IMG/VR virus record: IMGVR_UViG_3300045995_000467
Span: 1 to 45,069 of that record
DNA length: 45,069 nucleotides
Source of the DNA: a virus
Reading direction: 5' to 3' (one strand)
In this document: positions 15,930 through 24,533 of the stretch, piece after piece
Layout: the number at the start of each line of letters is the position of its first letter
Position numbering within the stretch: position 1 is the first letter of the stretch
The notes under the pieces: model-generated
The model's database searches: none
What the model saw: the letters and a program-made list of their open reading frames with translations, nothing else
What the model was told of the DNA's origin: nothing
Translations under genes and position numbers: made by a program

Positions 15930-16303
15930 ACCTGCATAATATTGTTTCCGGGTATGTTGGCACTATTAACCCGTTCGTAACTGCAAGTATCCAGAAATCT
16001 AGCGGATATACAACAGCGGCAGACGGGACACGGACACCGACATATCTTGCGCCTATCTCTATATCAGTACAGCTTCAAGCGCTACAATATAATGACTTGA
16101 TGGCTATTGACGGGCTTAATATTCAAGGCGAAAGATATGCCATTTATGTTAATGGCACTTGGGAAGGCACTGTTCGCGCAGATGGCTCAGGCGGCGACTT
16201 GATCACCTTGCCGGATGGGTCAATATGGTTAGTTGTGTTTGTCTTTGAGAATTGGGGATACACGGCAGGATGGTCAAAATTATGTGTCACGCGCCAGTTA
16301 TAG
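15926..16303 (+). CDS. Putative head closure / neck protein (125 aa)
   Basis: ATGA overlap with the previous gene. Beta-rich sequence (SISVQLQALQYNDLMAIDGL, ERYAIYVNGTWEGTVRADGSGGDL) at the place where related phages have the stopper protein. No sequence motif decides the exact role. Confidence 0.55.
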   Translation: MNLHNIVSGYVGTINPFVTASIQKSSGYTTAADGTRTPTYLAPISISVQLQALQYNDLMAIDGLNIQGERYAIYVNGTWEGTVRADGSGGDLITLPDGSIWLVVFVFENWGYTAGWSKLCVTRQL

Positions 16304-16312
16304 GAGTTTAAA

Positions 16313-16471
16313 GTGCCGTTAAAATCAGGTTCAAGCCAAGCCGATATTTCCGCAAACATAAAAAAAGAACGCGATGCAGGAAAGCCGGAAAAGCAAGCCG
16401 TCGCCATTGCAGAAAGCAAAGCGCGTGAGGCAAAGGACGCTTTACCGAAATGGACAGGTAAAAATGTCTGA
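16313..16471 (+). CDS. Small conserved phage protein (52 aa, GTG start)
   Basis: taggag precedes GTG 16313. The sequence MPLKSGSSQADISANIKK and KPEKQAVAIAESKAREA is the compact pattern (PL-x-G-S/K-S ... I-S-x-NI-x-x-E/L ... G-x-P-x-KQAVAIA) that recurs in many phage structural regions, function unknown. Stop overlaps the next ATG (TGATG). Confidence 0.7.
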   Translation: MPLKSGSSQADISANIKKERDAGKPEKQAVAIAESKAREAKDALPKWTGKNV

Positions 16472-17181
16472 TGCTGCCGATTAGTTTAACCGAAGTTCAG
16501 ACGTTCACCGCCTTGCGTTCATTTCTGCAGGCCGTATTGCCTGGAACTACAGAAGTTATCCGCGCACAGAATAACCGCGTACCGGAACCGCACGGCACGG
16601 ATTTTGTGATAATGACACCGCTGTTAAAAGAGCGCCTGGAAACAAACATCGATAACTATATAGATACGGTTTTTACCGGGTCAATAGCGCTGACTATATT
16701 AACTGTTACAGCCATTGGCTTTGGATCGCTTGTTAATGGCTATACTTTATTAGGCACAAATATCCTGCCCAACACAACGATAGTATCTCAACTATCCGGC
16801 ACACCGGGAGGTATAGGGGCATACATAATATTTCAGTCACAATCACTCAATAGCCAAAAAATAGCCGCCGGTGTAATGACGGTATTACAGCCTACAAAAT
16901 ATACCGTGCAGCTAGACATCCACGGCATTTTTAGTGCTGATAATACCCAGGTAATCAGCACTTTATTTAGAGATGATGCAGGCGTACAATTGTTTCAATT
17001 ATCTGGCTACGACGTGACTCCACTTTATTGTGATAATGCTAGACAAATACCTTTTTCAAATGGCGAACAACAACTAGAAAACAGATGGACAATGGACGCG
17101 GTGATGCAATGTAACCCAATTATAACCGTGCCAATGTATTTTGCCGACCAATTAACAGCAAGTTTTAACGAAATTATTTAG
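16471..17181 (+). CDS. Tail terminator-like neck protein with beta-module insertion
   Basis: 236 aa. The core (LTEVQTFTALRSFLQAVLP, VIRAQNNRVPEPHGTDFVIMTPL and later KYTVQLDIHGIFSADNTQVI, FRDDAGVQLF) resembles the LIC_12616-type tail-terminator family. Residues 67-133 (ILTVTAIGFGSLVNG, VSQLSGTPGGIGAY) are an inserted copy of the beta module also found in the cement, sheath and baseplate proteins. Confidence 0.7.
   Translation: MLPISLTEVQTFTALRSFLQAVLPGTTEVIRAQNNRVPEPHGTDFVIMTPLLKERLETNIDNYIDTVFTGSIALTILTVTAIGFGSLVNGYTLLGTNILPNTTIVSQLSGTPGGIGAYIIFQSQSLNSQKIAAGVMTVLQPTKYTVQLDIHGIFSADNTQVISTLFRDDAGVQLFQLSGYDVTPLYCDNARQIPFSNGEQQLENRWTMDAVMQCNPIITVPMYFADQLTASFNEII
16669..16869 (+). repeat. Copy of shared virion beta module in neck protein
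   Basis: 67 codons, interrupting the core of the tail terminator-like protein. SQLSGTPGGIGAY aligns with SQISGTLGGIGTY of the cement protein and SQLSGSTGGVGTY of the sheath. Confidence 0.75.
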
Positions 17182-17191
17182 GAGCTAACCC

Positions 17192-19126
17192 GTGACCATA
17201 CCAGCCTCGCAATTTGTACAAGTAACGCCCAGTGTGTTAAGCGCTGGTGGTAACCCACTCGCTCTTAACGGCCTTGTTTTAACAACCAGCTATCGTGTCC
17301 CCAACGGGCAGATATTGTCTTTCCCGTCGGCTATTTCTGTCGGCGCTTTCTTCGGACCCACATCCGCTGAATATAATATTGCAGCCACCTATTTTCTGGG
17401 CTTTGATAATTCAAACATTAAGCCTGGTGCCATTCTGTTTAGTTCATACAATTTAATAGATGATCCTGCATGGCTGCAAAGCGGCGTTGTGTCAGGATTG
17501 ACAATACCGCAATTACAAGCACTGTCAGGCACATTGATTGTTTCAGTTGATGGCGCTACTAAAACAAGCTCATCTATTAATCTATCCAGTGCAAACAGTT
17601 TTTCAGCCGCCGCAGCGCTCATACAAACCGGCTTCAACGCGTTTGATGGCGTAACCACATCAGCATCAACCATCGCCGCAGGCTCGGCGTGTAACACTAC
17701 CGGCGGCTCAATTACCGGCAATGTGCTGACAGTCGGCACAACATTAACCGGGTTATTCGTGGTTGGCGGCGTATTGTCAGGTACTGGCGTAACCGCAGGC
17801 ACCCAGATTTTAAGTCAATTATCCGGCTCTACAGGCGGCGTGGGTACGTATCTTGTTGATACTGTGCAAAATGTAGTCAGCACAACTATTACACAAAGCT
17901 ATGGCCTGATGACTGTAGCCGCAATGACCAGCGGCTATTTAGCCCCCGGCCAGACTATTACCGGCGGCACAATCGCGGCAAATACAAAAATCGTTTATCA
18001 AGCCTCAGGCGTTACCGGCGTATCAGGTACGTTTGTAACCAGCGGCGGCGCGCAAACGGTCTCAGCAACCACTGTCTCAGCAGGACAATTAACCTGTGTT
18101 TATGACAGCGTTACCGGCGGCTTTTTAATCACTGGCGGCACACCTGGCGCTTTGGGTACTATTGGCTATGCAACCGGCACATTAGCCGCAAGCTTAAAAT
18201 TTGACCTTGCAGACGGCGCAAACGTCAGTCAAGGTGCAGTAGCATACACACCTGCCGGGGCAATGAACGCAATAACCGCAATTAGCCAAAACTGGGCATC
18301 ATTCATGACGGTCTTTAATCCCGATGCTTTTGGCAATGCTAACAAACAATTGTTTGCAGCGTGGACTAATAGCACGGTTGACCGCTATGTGTACATTTGC
18401 TGGGATACTGATGCAACCATAACCACATCAAACAACTCAACGACCAGTCTGGCCAACATTTTAAAAGTTAATCAGTCTAACGGCACATTTGTTATTTTGT
18501 CACCTGATTATATTTTTGCCGCGTTTTATTGTGGCGCTATCGCCTCAGTCGATTACTCGCAACGTCAAGGCTTGACTAATTTCTGTTTTAGAAGTCAATC
18601 TGGTTTAACGCCGTACATCACGAATCAGACCCAATATCAAAATATTATTGCCAATGGTGCGGTGACCTATATCGCAGTTGCCACAGCTAATCAGGGCTTT
18701 GTATTTGGCGCAAACGGTCAGGTGTCCGGTGCATTTCAGTGGCTCGATGCGTATGTTAACCAGATTTGGTTAAACAACGCTATTCAGCTTGCATTGATGG
18801 TCTTATTGACAAGCGCCAAGTCTGTGCCAAGCAACTTGGTAGGCCGCGAATTAATTCGCGCGGCTTGCATGGATCCCATTAACCAGGCGTTAAACTTTGG
18901 TATGTTTGGCCCTAGTGACCCTTTATCGGCTTCACAAGCGGCGCAGGTGAATAACAATGCAGGGCTTGAAATTGCATCGACTATCGCCGCACAGGGATGG
19001 TATTTGCAGATCCTTGCTGCTACGGCGCAAGTCAGGGCGGCCAGAACATCACCGCCAATTACCTTCTGGTATCATTATAATCAATCAATCAATCAATTGA
19101 ACATTGCTTCAATTGAAGTTGCTTAA
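17192..19126 (+). CDS. Contractile tail sheath protein (DUF3383)
   Basis: 644 aa with GTG start (ggag upstream). DUF3383 features include NPLALNGLVLTTSYRVP, SFPSAISVGAFFGPTSAEYNIA, WASFMTVFNPDAFGNANKQLF, GNFCF-like LTNFCFRSQSGLTPYITNQ and the C-terminal handshake region. Two beta-module copies occupy residues about 171-298, which explains the extra length over the usual about 500 aa. The sheath contracts to drive the tube through the envelope, and shows that the phage is a myovirus. Confidence 0.9.
   Translation: MTIPASQFVQVTPSVLSAGGNPLALNGLVLTTSYRVPNGQILSFPSAISVGAFFGPTSAEYNIAATYFLGFDNSNIKPGAILFSSYNLIDDPAWLQSGVVSGLTIPQLQALSGTLIVSVDGATKTSSSINLSSANSFSAAAALIQTGFNAFDGVTTSASTIAAGSACNTTGGSITGNVLTVGTTLTGLFVVGGVLSGTGVTAGTQILSQLSGSTGGVGTYLVDTVQNVVSTTITQSYGLMTVAAMTSGYLAPGQTITGGTIAANTKIVYQASGVTGVSGTFVTSGGAQTVSATTVSAGQLTCVYDSVTGGFLITGGTPGALGTIGYATGTLAASLKFDLADGANVSQGAVAYTPAGAMNAITAISQNWASFMTVFNPDAFGNANKQLFAAWTNSTVDRYVYICWDTDATITTSNNSTTSLANILKVNQSNGTFVILSPDYIFAAFYCGAIASVDYSQRQGLTNFCFRSQSGLTPYITNQTQYQNIIANGAVTYIAVATANQGFVFGANGQVSGAFQWLDAYVNQIWLNNAIQLALMVLLTSAKSVPSNLVGRELIRAACMDPINQALNFGMFGPSDPLSASQAAQVNNNAGLEIASTIAAQGWYLQILAATAQVRAARTSPPITFWYHYNQSINQLNIASIEVA
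17702..18085 (+). repeat. Two copies of shared virion beta module in the sheath
   Basis: Residues about 171-235 and 236-298 of the sheath, in tandem. They lie in a surface-exposed position of the N-terminal half, right after the FNAFDGVTTSASTI strand. Confidence 0.7.
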
Positions 19127-19138
19127 GGAGTATAAATC

Positions 19139-19579
19139 ATGGCAAAGCAAGGCGACATAACAAGCGCAAATTCAATCTTAATGCTGGGTATTACCAGCCT
19201 TTTCAGTGTCCCGCAACAACTGCAAGGCTTTGCTGATGGCGACTCCTACAGCGTTGATGCTGTTGATGTAACCGAGTCATTAATGGGCGTAGACGGGCGT
19301 AAGTCATCCGGTTGGATTCCTCAGATCAAAACTATGAGCGTCACCCTGCAAGCGGATAGCTTATCAAATACATTTTTTGAAGCCTGGTATGCAGCGCAAG
19401 AAGCAGGACGCACAATCTATACGGCTTTCGGTACAGTATCACAAGATGCTGTAAAAAAGGTTTATGTGCTCACTAACGGCTCGTTGAAAAATTATGCCCC
19501 GCTTTCTGATGGCGGCAAGACGCTAAAGCCGAGAAAATTCTCGATAGAGTGGGAAAGCATCATAGGATCGAACATTTAA
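19139..19579 (+). CDS. Tail tube protein (DUF3277)
   Basis: 146 aa, usual size. FADGDSYSVDAVDVTESLMGVDGRKSSGWIPQIK and TVTLQADS-like MSVTLQADSLSNTFFEAWYAAQE are the family signature. Hexamers stack into the inner tail tube; the gene directly follows the sheath as in other contractile tails. Confidence 0.9.
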   Translation: MAKQGDITSANSILMLGITSLFSVPQQLQGFADGDSYSVDAVDVTESLMGVDGRKSSGWIPQIKTMSVTLQADSLSNTFFEAWYAAQEAGRTIYTAFGTVSQDAVKKVYVLTNGSLKNYAPLSDGGKTLKPRKFSIEWESIIGSNI

Positions 19580-19580
19580 T

Positions 19581-20015
19581 ATGGCTCGGAAAATAGCGAC
19601 AGTAGTTATTTCCGGTGGCCGTGATGACGGCAAGACTTTCATCTTGAAAGAAATGCCTGCATCACAAACCGAGAAATGGGCAACACGGGCTTTTCTGGCT
19701 ATTGCACGGTCAGGCTCAAGCGCTATTAAAGACGCGCTTAATTTTGACTTTGACGAAGCCAATTGGCAATCCAAAGCGACAATTTGCGAAGTGGCGACAC
19801 ATGGCATCAGCATATTTGGCGCTATGGATTTTAAAGAAGCAGAGCCTTTACTCGATGAAATGTTTAGCTGTATTACTCTCATGCCCGACCCATCAAAGCC
19901 AATGGTTACGCGCTCTTTGATTGAGGATGATATTGAAGATGTAACAACCCGGCTAACACTACGCAAAGAAATATTTAAGCTACACGTCGATTTTTTTACA
20001 GCCGCCGCCGCTTAG
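19581..20015 (+). CDS. Tail assembly chaperone, unshifted product
   Basis: 144 aa, one base after the tube stop. Position between tube and tape measure, size and the frameshift signal at its end identify it as the gpG-like chaperone. KEMPASQTEKWATRAFLAIARSG fits the family. It coats the tape measure while the tube is being built. Confidence 0.85.
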   Translation: MARKIATVVISGGRDDGKTFILKEMPASQTEKWATRAFLAIARSGSSAIKDALNFDFDEANWQSKATICEVATHGISIFGAMDFKEAEPLLDEMFSCITLMPDPSKPMVTRSLIEDDIEDVTTRLTLRKEIFKLHVDFFTAAAA

Positions 20016-20209
20016 ATATATTTTTTGACGGTGGCGGCGATTTTATCGATTATGTTAATGTCCCCATTTCAATAGCATCGGTGGTGTCAAGTAAACTGGC
20101 GTCGCTGGTTGATTTGGACACCGTTCTTGGCACCGAGGATTTATACGACTTGCTGGAAATACTGGCGGTCGATACTTATAATCAAAATTTAGCAAACAGA
20201 GAAAAATAG
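19581..20209 (+). CDS. Tail assembly chaperone, -1 frameshift product
   Basis: A -1 slip at TTTTTTT (19991-19997) joins residues 1-139 to 70 residues of the -1 frame: YSRRRLDIFFDGGGDFIDYV through VDTYNQNLANREK, stop at 20207-20209. The downstream frame has no start of its own close to its beginning and ends in TAGTG overlapping the tape-measure start, so fusion is the only sensible way to make it. Equivalent to gpGT; the T part recruits tube subunits. Confidence 0.8.
19991..20038 (+). promoter_or_regulatory. Programmed -1 frameshift signal
   Basis: Slippery heptamer T-TTT-TTT in the zero frame, a 3-base spacer, then a 10-bp stem GCCGCCGCCG (20001-20010) with CGGTGGCGGC (20029-20038), one G-U pair. 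The 18-base loop contains the zero-frame stop codon. Confidence 0.8.
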
Positions 20210-22026
20210 TGGCGACAATTATAGACAGTTTGATCGTTTCTCTGAATTTAGACGCTTCCGGCTTTGCTAAAGGTCAAAAAAACGCGGTTAATGCTCTCAA
20301 CGCGCTTGAGGGTAAAAGCGGCAAATCCAACAAAAATATCCAGTCAGACGCGGATAAAAGCACAAAATCCTTCACAAAATTCAGGAATGAAATTCTAGCG
20401 GTTGCTACGGCTTTTATGAGTATTGGCGCTATCAAGTCATTTTCTGAAAAAATGACGAATGACGATGCCAGCTTAGGCCGTTTGGCCGTCAATCTTGATA
20501 CCAATGTTGAAACATTATCCGCATGGGCAATGGCAGCCGATAAAATGGGCGGTTCATCGGAAGGGATGATTAGCTCAATTAAAGGCATGGTATCCGCTGT
20601 TAATCAGTTTTCAATGACTGGCAAAGGCGGCGAGAGTTTCCAGTATTTTATGTCTGGCCCCGGCGGGATGATCGAATTGATCGATCAGGCCACTGGTAAA
20701 ATGCGGCCTTTCGATGACATACTTTTAGATGCAGCAGACAAGTTAAAAGCAATAGCAGATACGCAAGGGATGGCAAAAGCCCAAGAATGGGGGGTGGGTA
20801 TGGGCTATGACTATGACACTATAAATGTCCTGGTCCTTGGGCATAAAGCCATATTAGACAATGTTAACGCACAAAAAAAGCTAGCTATAGTTACCGGTCC
20901 TGATGCTAAAAATGCGCAGGAGCGGCAAATAGCGTGGAAAAAGTTTGGCAATACTCTCGAAAATGTATGGCGGGGTATTTTACTTACCCTAAGCCCGTCA
21001 ATTGTACATTTAACAGATGAAGCGACTAAGTGGGTAAATTCGCTTGATTTAACGTTTGTCAATGAAAATATTGATAAGTTTGGCGAATATCTAAAAAAAT
21101 TAACATGGGAGGATGCAAAAAAAGGCGCTGAATCTTTTTTAGACCCTATTCTAAAATTAGCGGATGCTTTAAATGTGTTAATGATCCCGTTAAGATTGCT
21201 CAAAGACGCAGGGACATGGTTGGGCGAAACGGTAGCAAAAAATCATCCTGAATTAGGAGAAAATATAGACAAAGCCCTTCAGACTGATGCTATTTTGCTT
21301 GATGACACGACTAATTTTCTTAGAGACAAGGCTAATTGGCTTGGTGACAAGGCTAAAGCAGTTATGGATTTTTTTATTAGTAAAGGTTGGGCTAGCAAAG
21401 ATGCAGCAGGGATAACGGCAGGATTAAAAGCAGAAAGCCCTTCATTTAACCCGCAAGAAAAACAAAAAGGCGGCGGTCCTGGACGAGGGATAGCGCAATG
21501 GGAAGCTCCACGGCAAAAAGATTTTATTGAATGGTCAAAGAAAAACGGTTCCGGCACGGATATTATGCATGCAACATTGCCGGAAGAACTGGAATTTACA
21601 CATTATGAACTTACCAAGGGATCAAGAAAGAAAGCCGGAGACGCTATAAAAGCCTCAACCAGTGCAAAAGAAGCCGGTGCCATTGCATCAAGAAAATACT
21701 TTCAACCGCGCGATGCAGAAGGACAGGCAGAAAAACGCGGCAATGCAGCACAAGATATTTTTGCAAAACTAAAACAGCTTAAAGAATTAGAAGTGCAAAA
21801 CAAAGTAAATAACACCGGCTTGTCACCCAGTCAAATTTATGCGCAAATGAACGCCAATAAAAACAATAAATCAAATGGCAATACATCAACCAACACAAGC
21901 GACGTTAAAATTGCTACTATAAACGTCAATACACAGGCAATCGATGCCAAGGGCATTGCACGGGATATAACCGGCGCGTTGAAAAACCATACGTTTGTTA
22001 ATCAGGCTAATGCAGGAGTACGATGA
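20209..22026 (+). CDS. Tail tape measure protein with tail lysozyme domain
   Basis: 605 aa, GTG start coupled to the chaperone stop. N-terminus IDSLIVSLNLDASGFAKGQ is typical of tape measures; a helical body with hydrophobic parts follows. Residues about 385-510 are a phage_lysozyme2-type domain (DAAGITAGLKAESPSFNP with Glu409 as likely catalytic acid, GRGIAQWEAPRQKDF). It sets tail length and, after injection, opens the peptidoglycan locally. It is short for a myovirus, so the tail should be well under 100 nm. Confidence 0.9.
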   Translation: MATIIDSLIVSLNLDASGFAKGQKNAVNALNALEGKSGKSNKNIQSDADKSTKSFTKFRNEILAVATAFMSIGAIKSFSEKMTNDDASLGRLAVNLDTNVETLSAWAMAADKMGGSSEGMISSIKGMVSAVNQFSMTGKGGESFQYFMSGPGGMIELIDQATGKMRPFDDILLDAADKLKAIADTQGMAKAQEWGVGMGYDYDTINVLVLGHKAILDNVNAQKKLAIVTGPDAKNAQERQIAWKKFGNTLENVWRGILLTLSPSIVHLTDEATKWVNSLDLTFVNENIDKFGEYLKKLTWEDAKKGAESFLDPILKLADALNVLMIPLRLLKDAGTWLGETVAKNHPELGENIDKALQTDAILLDDTTNFLRDKANWLGDKAKAVMDFFISKGWASKDAAGITAGLKAESPSFNPQEKQKGGGPGRGIAQWEAPRQKDFIEWSKKNGSGTDIMHATLPEELEFTHYELTKGSRKKAGDAIKASTSAKEAGAIASRKYFQPRDAEGQAEKRGNAAQDIFAKLKQLKELEVQNKVNNTGLSPSQIYAQMNANKNNKSNGNTSTNTSDVKIATINVNTQAIDAKGIARDITGALKNHTFVNQANAGVR

Positions 22027-22610
22027 TGGCTAACGGAATCCCGAATCTTTGGAGCAATATAGCCAATGTGGTTAATGTCGTATCGCTTGTTATTTCTGAT
22101 GCTGCGTTAATTTATCAACGCTTTCAGGTGTCTGGATGGGGCATTTATAACAAGGACGGTTCTGTTGCCATTATCCCTGATTCTATCGTATCAATAGACT
22201 TTCATAATGAGTGGCCGACATCTACCTACCCCATGGAGCGCGGTGCGTTTCAAAGTTATAATAAAGTACAAACGCCTTTTGAAAATAAAATAACGATGAC
22301 CAAAGGCGGCTCGATAGCTGAAAAACAGGCGTTTCTTGTTCAAATAGACAGGATTGGCGATAGCTTGTCGATGTTTGACATTATCACCCCAGAACAAATT
22401 TATGCCGACATGACCATAGAAAGCGTTGACTATATGCGCTCTAGCGAAAACGGTGCATCCATGTTGACTGTCGACGTGGGATTTAAAGAGATACGCTTTT
22501 CGGCTGACGCTATCGGCAGCAACCCGAAGAACTATAATGATAGAACGCCGGTATCGACATCGCCCGTGCAGCCGCAATCCCCGGCAGCAGAACCGGCACC
22601 GGTTACGTAA
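22023..22610 (+). CDS. Tail/baseplate protein of unknown family
   Basis: 195 aa, ATGA overlap with the tape measure gene. Beta-rich middle part (SIVSIDFHNEWPTSTYPMERGAF, FENKITMTKGG, DMTIESVDYMRSSENGASML) like proteins at the tape measure-baseplate junction (distal-tail/LysM-adaptor position). Pro/Ala-rich disordered C-terminus. Confidence 0.65.
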   Translation: MMANGIPNLWSNIANVVNVVSLVISDAALIYQRFQVSGWGIYNKDGSVAIIPDSIVSIDFHNEWPTSTYPMERGAFQSYNKVQTPFENKITMTKGGSIAEKQAFLVQIDRIGDSLSMFDIITPEQIYADMTIESVDYMRSSENGASMLTVDVGFKEIRFSADAIGSNPKNYNDRTPVSTSPVQPQSPAAEPAPVT

Positions 22611-22638
22611 TGTGAAAATTAAAATAATAGGCTTTTTG

Positions 22639-22688
22639 CTTACCCGAAAAGCGCCGTGCAACTCGGCACCCTTTTAACTTCTGGTAAG
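22639..22688 (+). ncRNA. Candidate structured leader RNA upstream of KilA-N gene
   Basis: Nested pairings: outer CTTACC (22639-22644) with GGTAAG (22683-22688), middle AAAAG (22647-22651) with CTTTT (22671-22675), inner GCCG/CGGC or alternatively GTGC/GCAC (22653-22669). It ends 8 bases before the KilA-N ATG and covers the ribosome-binding part (ggtaagag). I cannot name an RNA family. It is probably a translational control element or part of the inserted unit. Confidence 0.5.
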
Positions 22689-22696
22689 AGAAAATT

Positions 22697-23380
22697 ATGA
22701 AAACGCAAAATAAAGTTGTTCCATTATTCGATAACTCTACATCAATAAGAATTGGTGATACCGTTATTCACATGGATGAGAATGGGCGTTATTGTCTTAA
22801 TGATTTACATCAAGCAAGTGGTGGGCATGGAAATGATAGACCCAGTATTTGGTTAACAACAAAAACAGCTAAAAATTACGTTACTTTTTTAACAGACCTA
22901 AGCAAGAATTCTTGCTTAGCTTCGCCAATAGAATCTATAAAAGGAACAGCTAATCCTGGAACTTATGCAGTAAAAGAATTAGTTTATACTTACGCTGCTT
23001 GGATAAGTATTAAATTTCATCACGAAGTAATTTCTACTTATGACAAAGTTATCATGGCAGAGCATTACCAACTCGAATCTGCACAAGAAAGATTAAAACA
23101 TTCAATTCTATTAAATAAAGATTGTCCAAAGTCTATTATTGGCACCCAGAAAAATCAAGACATAAATTTGCTTTATCAACGAATGGAATTGGATGGATTG
23201 ATAATCAAGCAGGAAATTATTAAAGTTTTGTATCGATACATAGTTACTACCAAAGGCACTGAATTATTTGGCGTAAGAAATTCGTTAAGTGGCGTAAGAA
23301 TTAGTGAAGAATATCATAATGCTTTGCGTGACCTAATGCAGAAGATTTTACACGAAGATCAAGATGACTGGACTATTTAA
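22697..23380 (+). CDS. KilA-N domain protein (antirepressor-like), inserted among baseplate genes
   Basis: 227 aa. Residues about 17-110 are KilA-N: YCLNDLHQASGGHGNDRPSIWL, ANPGTYAVKELVYTYAAWISIKFHHEVISTYD. KilA-N domains bind DNA and are frequent in phage antirepressors and in stand-alone mobile phage genes. The C-terminal part is helical and unrecognised. It separates the tail protein at 22023 from the plug protein whose ATG overlaps its stop. Codon use looks more AT-rich than the flanking tail genes, pointing to acquisition. Confidence 0.85.
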   Translation: MKTQNKVVPLFDNSTSIRIGDTVIHMDENGRYCLNDLHQASGGHGNDRPSIWLTTKTAKNYVTFLTDLSKNSCLASPIESIKGTANPGTYAVKELVYTYAAWISIKFHHEVISTYDKVIMAEHYQLESAQERLKHSILLNKDCPKSIIGTQKNQDINLLYQRMELDGLIIKQEIIKVLYRYIVTTKGTELFGVRNSLSGVRISEEYHNALRDLMQKILHEDQDDWTI

Positions 23381-23676
23381 TGAACAGCCAAACAATACCA
23401 ATTACTGATAATCCTAACCAGATTCTAACCGTATCGCTGGGCGGCCAACAATGTACGATAAATTTGTATCAAGAATCTTACGGCCTATTTTGTGATGTTA
23501 GCGTTAATAACGTCCTTATTGTTGCTGGTGTTATTTGTCAAAATCTTAATCGCATTGTTAGAGATTCCCATCTGGGCTTTGTTGGTGATTTGTATTTTAT
23601 TGACACTCAGGATTTATCAGACCCGGTAAGTCCTGGATTGGGGTCGCGTTTTTTATTCAAATATCTCAACGCATGA
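23380..23676 (+). CDS. Baseplate plug protein (Pam3 gp18-like)
   Basis: 98 aa, start overlapping the KilA-N stop. The pattern TVSLGGQQCTINLYQESYGLFCDVSVN, VAGVICQNLNRIV and DLYFIDTQDLSDP with GLGSRFLFKYL matches the small plug proteins that seal the tube at the baseplate hub. Confidence 0.75.
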   Translation: MNSQTIPITDNPNQILTVSLGGQQCTINLYQESYGLFCDVSVNNVLIVAGVICQNLNRIVRDSHLGFVGDLYFIDTQDLSDPVSPGLGSRFLFKYLNA

Positions 23677-24533
23677 CATTTATAACGCGCAAAATTGATG
23701 TAAAAGTACATTTCAAGGCCAGCGGCGACATGCTGGAACTGCCTAATCACCGTGTCATGTGTAATGCTGTCTGTGCTGGCGGCGTGGGCATGGGGCAATT
23801 ACAGCTTAGAATTTTTGGCATGAAGCCGGGCGACATGAACGCGCTGTCGACTATTGGCTTGTTGCCGAATCAATTCACCGGTAATTCAGTCACTGTGTTG
23901 GCCGGGGATGATTCAGGGTCGCCATTAAATCAAGTCTATCAAGGCACTATTACCGCGGCTTATGCAGATATGATGAGCGCACCCGAGGTTAGTTTTGTGA
24001 TCATCGCTATGGCCGGGATGATAGAAAATTTACAGATTACGCCTGATTCTTGTTACCCCGGCTCCGCTGATGCCGCCGATATGATCAAAACATTAGCTGG
24101 TCAAATGAATTTAGGATTTGATAATAGCAATAATGCGTCACAGATTTTACGGGATCAAACGCTGGTAGGGACAGCACGGCAACAAGCGTTTGACTGTGCC
24201 AAAGCCGCCGGGTTTGAGATTTTAATCTGGAACGGTGTCTTGTCAATCTGGAAAAAAGATACGTTTAGAAAGGCGCGTATCCCGGTATTAAGCCCGGTTA
24301 CCGGTATGGTTGGCTATCCCAGCTATGCAGGCGTTGGGCTTGTTGTGCTTGCGCTTTATAGCCCTGATTTCGTGTTTGGCGCGTTGGTTGAGGTGCAGAG
24401 CGATTTATTAATCGCTAACGGCAAATGGCAAATATTGACCATGACCCATGATATTTCAGCAGATTTACCCAATGGCCCGTGGTTTACGCAATTATTGCTA
24501 ACACGCCCCGGCTATTTAGTGGTGTCTTTATGA
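23673..24533 (+). CDS. Baseplate hub protein (gp27-like)
   Basis: 286 aa, overlaps plug and spike genes. MCNAVCAGGVGMGQLQLRIFGM and DAADMIKTLAGQMNLGFD with TLVGTARQQAFDCAKAAGFE are typical of hub proteins in DUF3383-type myoviruses. It forms the trimeric hub that carries the spike. Confidence 0.75.
   Translation: MTFITRKIDVKVHFKASGDMLELPNHRVMCNAVCAGGVGMGQLQLRIFGMKPGDMNALSTIGLLPNQFTGNSVTVLAGDDSGSPLNQVYQGTITAAYADMMSAPEVSFVIIAMAGMIENLQITPDSCYPGSADAADMIKTLAGQMNLGFDNSNNASQILRDQTLVGTARQQAFDCAKAAGFEILIWNGVLSIWKKDTFRKARIPVLSPVTGMVGYPSYAGVGLVVLALYSPDFVFGALVEVQSDLLIANGKWQILTMTHDISADLPNGPWFTQLLLTRPGYLVVSL

Noticed and set aside
22639-22688. tRNA or attachment site before the KilA-N gene
   Set aside because: Pairings do not fit a cloverleaf and no repeat of the sequence was noticed at the other gene end. 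No tRNA was recognised anywhere in the window.
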